DNA of 64,000 nucleotides from Spraguea lophii (Eukaryota; Microsporidia; Spragueidae): NCBI GenBank assembly GCA_001887945.1, contig LDOQ01000088.1, positions 169,590 to 233,589 of the forward strand, read 5' to 3'. Shown piece by piece: positions 63,786 to 64,000 of this stretch (position 1 is its first letter; each line of letters starts with the position of its first letter). The notes under the pieces were generated by a model. It saw only the letters and a program-made list of their open reading frames with translations, ran no database searches and was not told where the DNA came from. The position numbers and the translations under genes were made by a program.

Positions 63786-64000
63786 AAATCAAATATTAAA
63801 TAAAAATAATTATATAAATCGATTTGTTATGAAAAATAAGAATGCTTATAAAATATAAACTTCTTTTTTTAAGAAACAAACAATTCTAGATAATATTTTA
63901 ATAATAATGAATTATACACCCTTTTTTTATATAATGTTTAATTTCGCATCATGTCCCTTTTATATTACTTATGTGTACTGCTGAAATTGTATCAATGAAA

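Overview
This window is very AT-rich nuclear DNA from a eukaryote, most likely a microsporidian with a large, repeat-loaded genome. The evidence is short, mostly intronless eukaryotic genes (TAF1, CAF-1, ARS2, LUC7, MAK16, LSm4, TyrRS, 6PGL); a CCC-type motif directly upstream of most start codons, the known microsporidian start signal; one 22-nt spliceosomal intron with a fused branch point and acceptor; and long gene-poor stretches holding decayed transposons. No rRNA or free-standing tRNA gene was found. The species cannot be named from the sequence.

Layout. 1-6.5 kb: a CAF-1 large-subunit homologue, a cytoplasmic LRR-like protein, two small membrane or secreted proteins and an unknown basic protein. 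6.5-9.5 kb: 6-phosphogluconolactonase inside non-coding DNA with an old SINE relic. 9.5-13 kb: a compact RNA-processing group (ARS2/SERRATE, then divergent LUC7 and MAK16 only 44 bp apart) and an unknown protein. 13-19.7 kb: two unknown proteins, SINE copies, a perfect 25-bp inverted repeat and a frameshifted choline-transporter-like pseudogene. 19.7-24 kb: TyrRS, a SINE, an AAA-ATPase pseudogene and a Tc1/mariner relic. 24-32.5 kb: a CLASP-like TOG protein, a kinesin, long-chain acyl-CoA synthetase and a TRF4-type poly(A) polymerase. 33.5-41 kb: small genes, a GNAT acetyltransferase, an intron-containing ceramide synthase (LAG1), a UBC4-like E2, a possible proteasome subunit and a lysine-rich repeat protein. 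41.6-42.65 kb: a Merlin-type DNA transposon with intact ends and a broken transposase. 43.8-54 kb: a small membrane protein, a complete SINE, and two large head-to-head secreted LRR proteins. 54.8-62.2 kb: LSm4, a ribonucleotide reductase R1 homologue, TAF1 and a small protein. 62.2-64 kb: nested LINE and SINE debris.

Four things stand out. (1) The two secreted LRR proteins share a C-terminal helical domain with a CxD motif that resembles the NEL ubiquitin-ligase domain of bacterial LRR effectors; a UBC4-class E2 lies about 6 kb away, though that proximity may be chance. (2) A family of about 480-bp tRNA-derived SINEs has perfect A and B boxes; one complete and one 5'-truncated copy carry target-site duplications, and a decayed LINE could represent the partner class. 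(3) The R1 homologue has an intact frame but has lost its catalytic and redox cysteines, the catalytic glutamate and the radical-transfer tyrosine pair, so it looks like a pseudoenzyme. (4) The LAG1 reading frame requires removal of a 22-nt intron.
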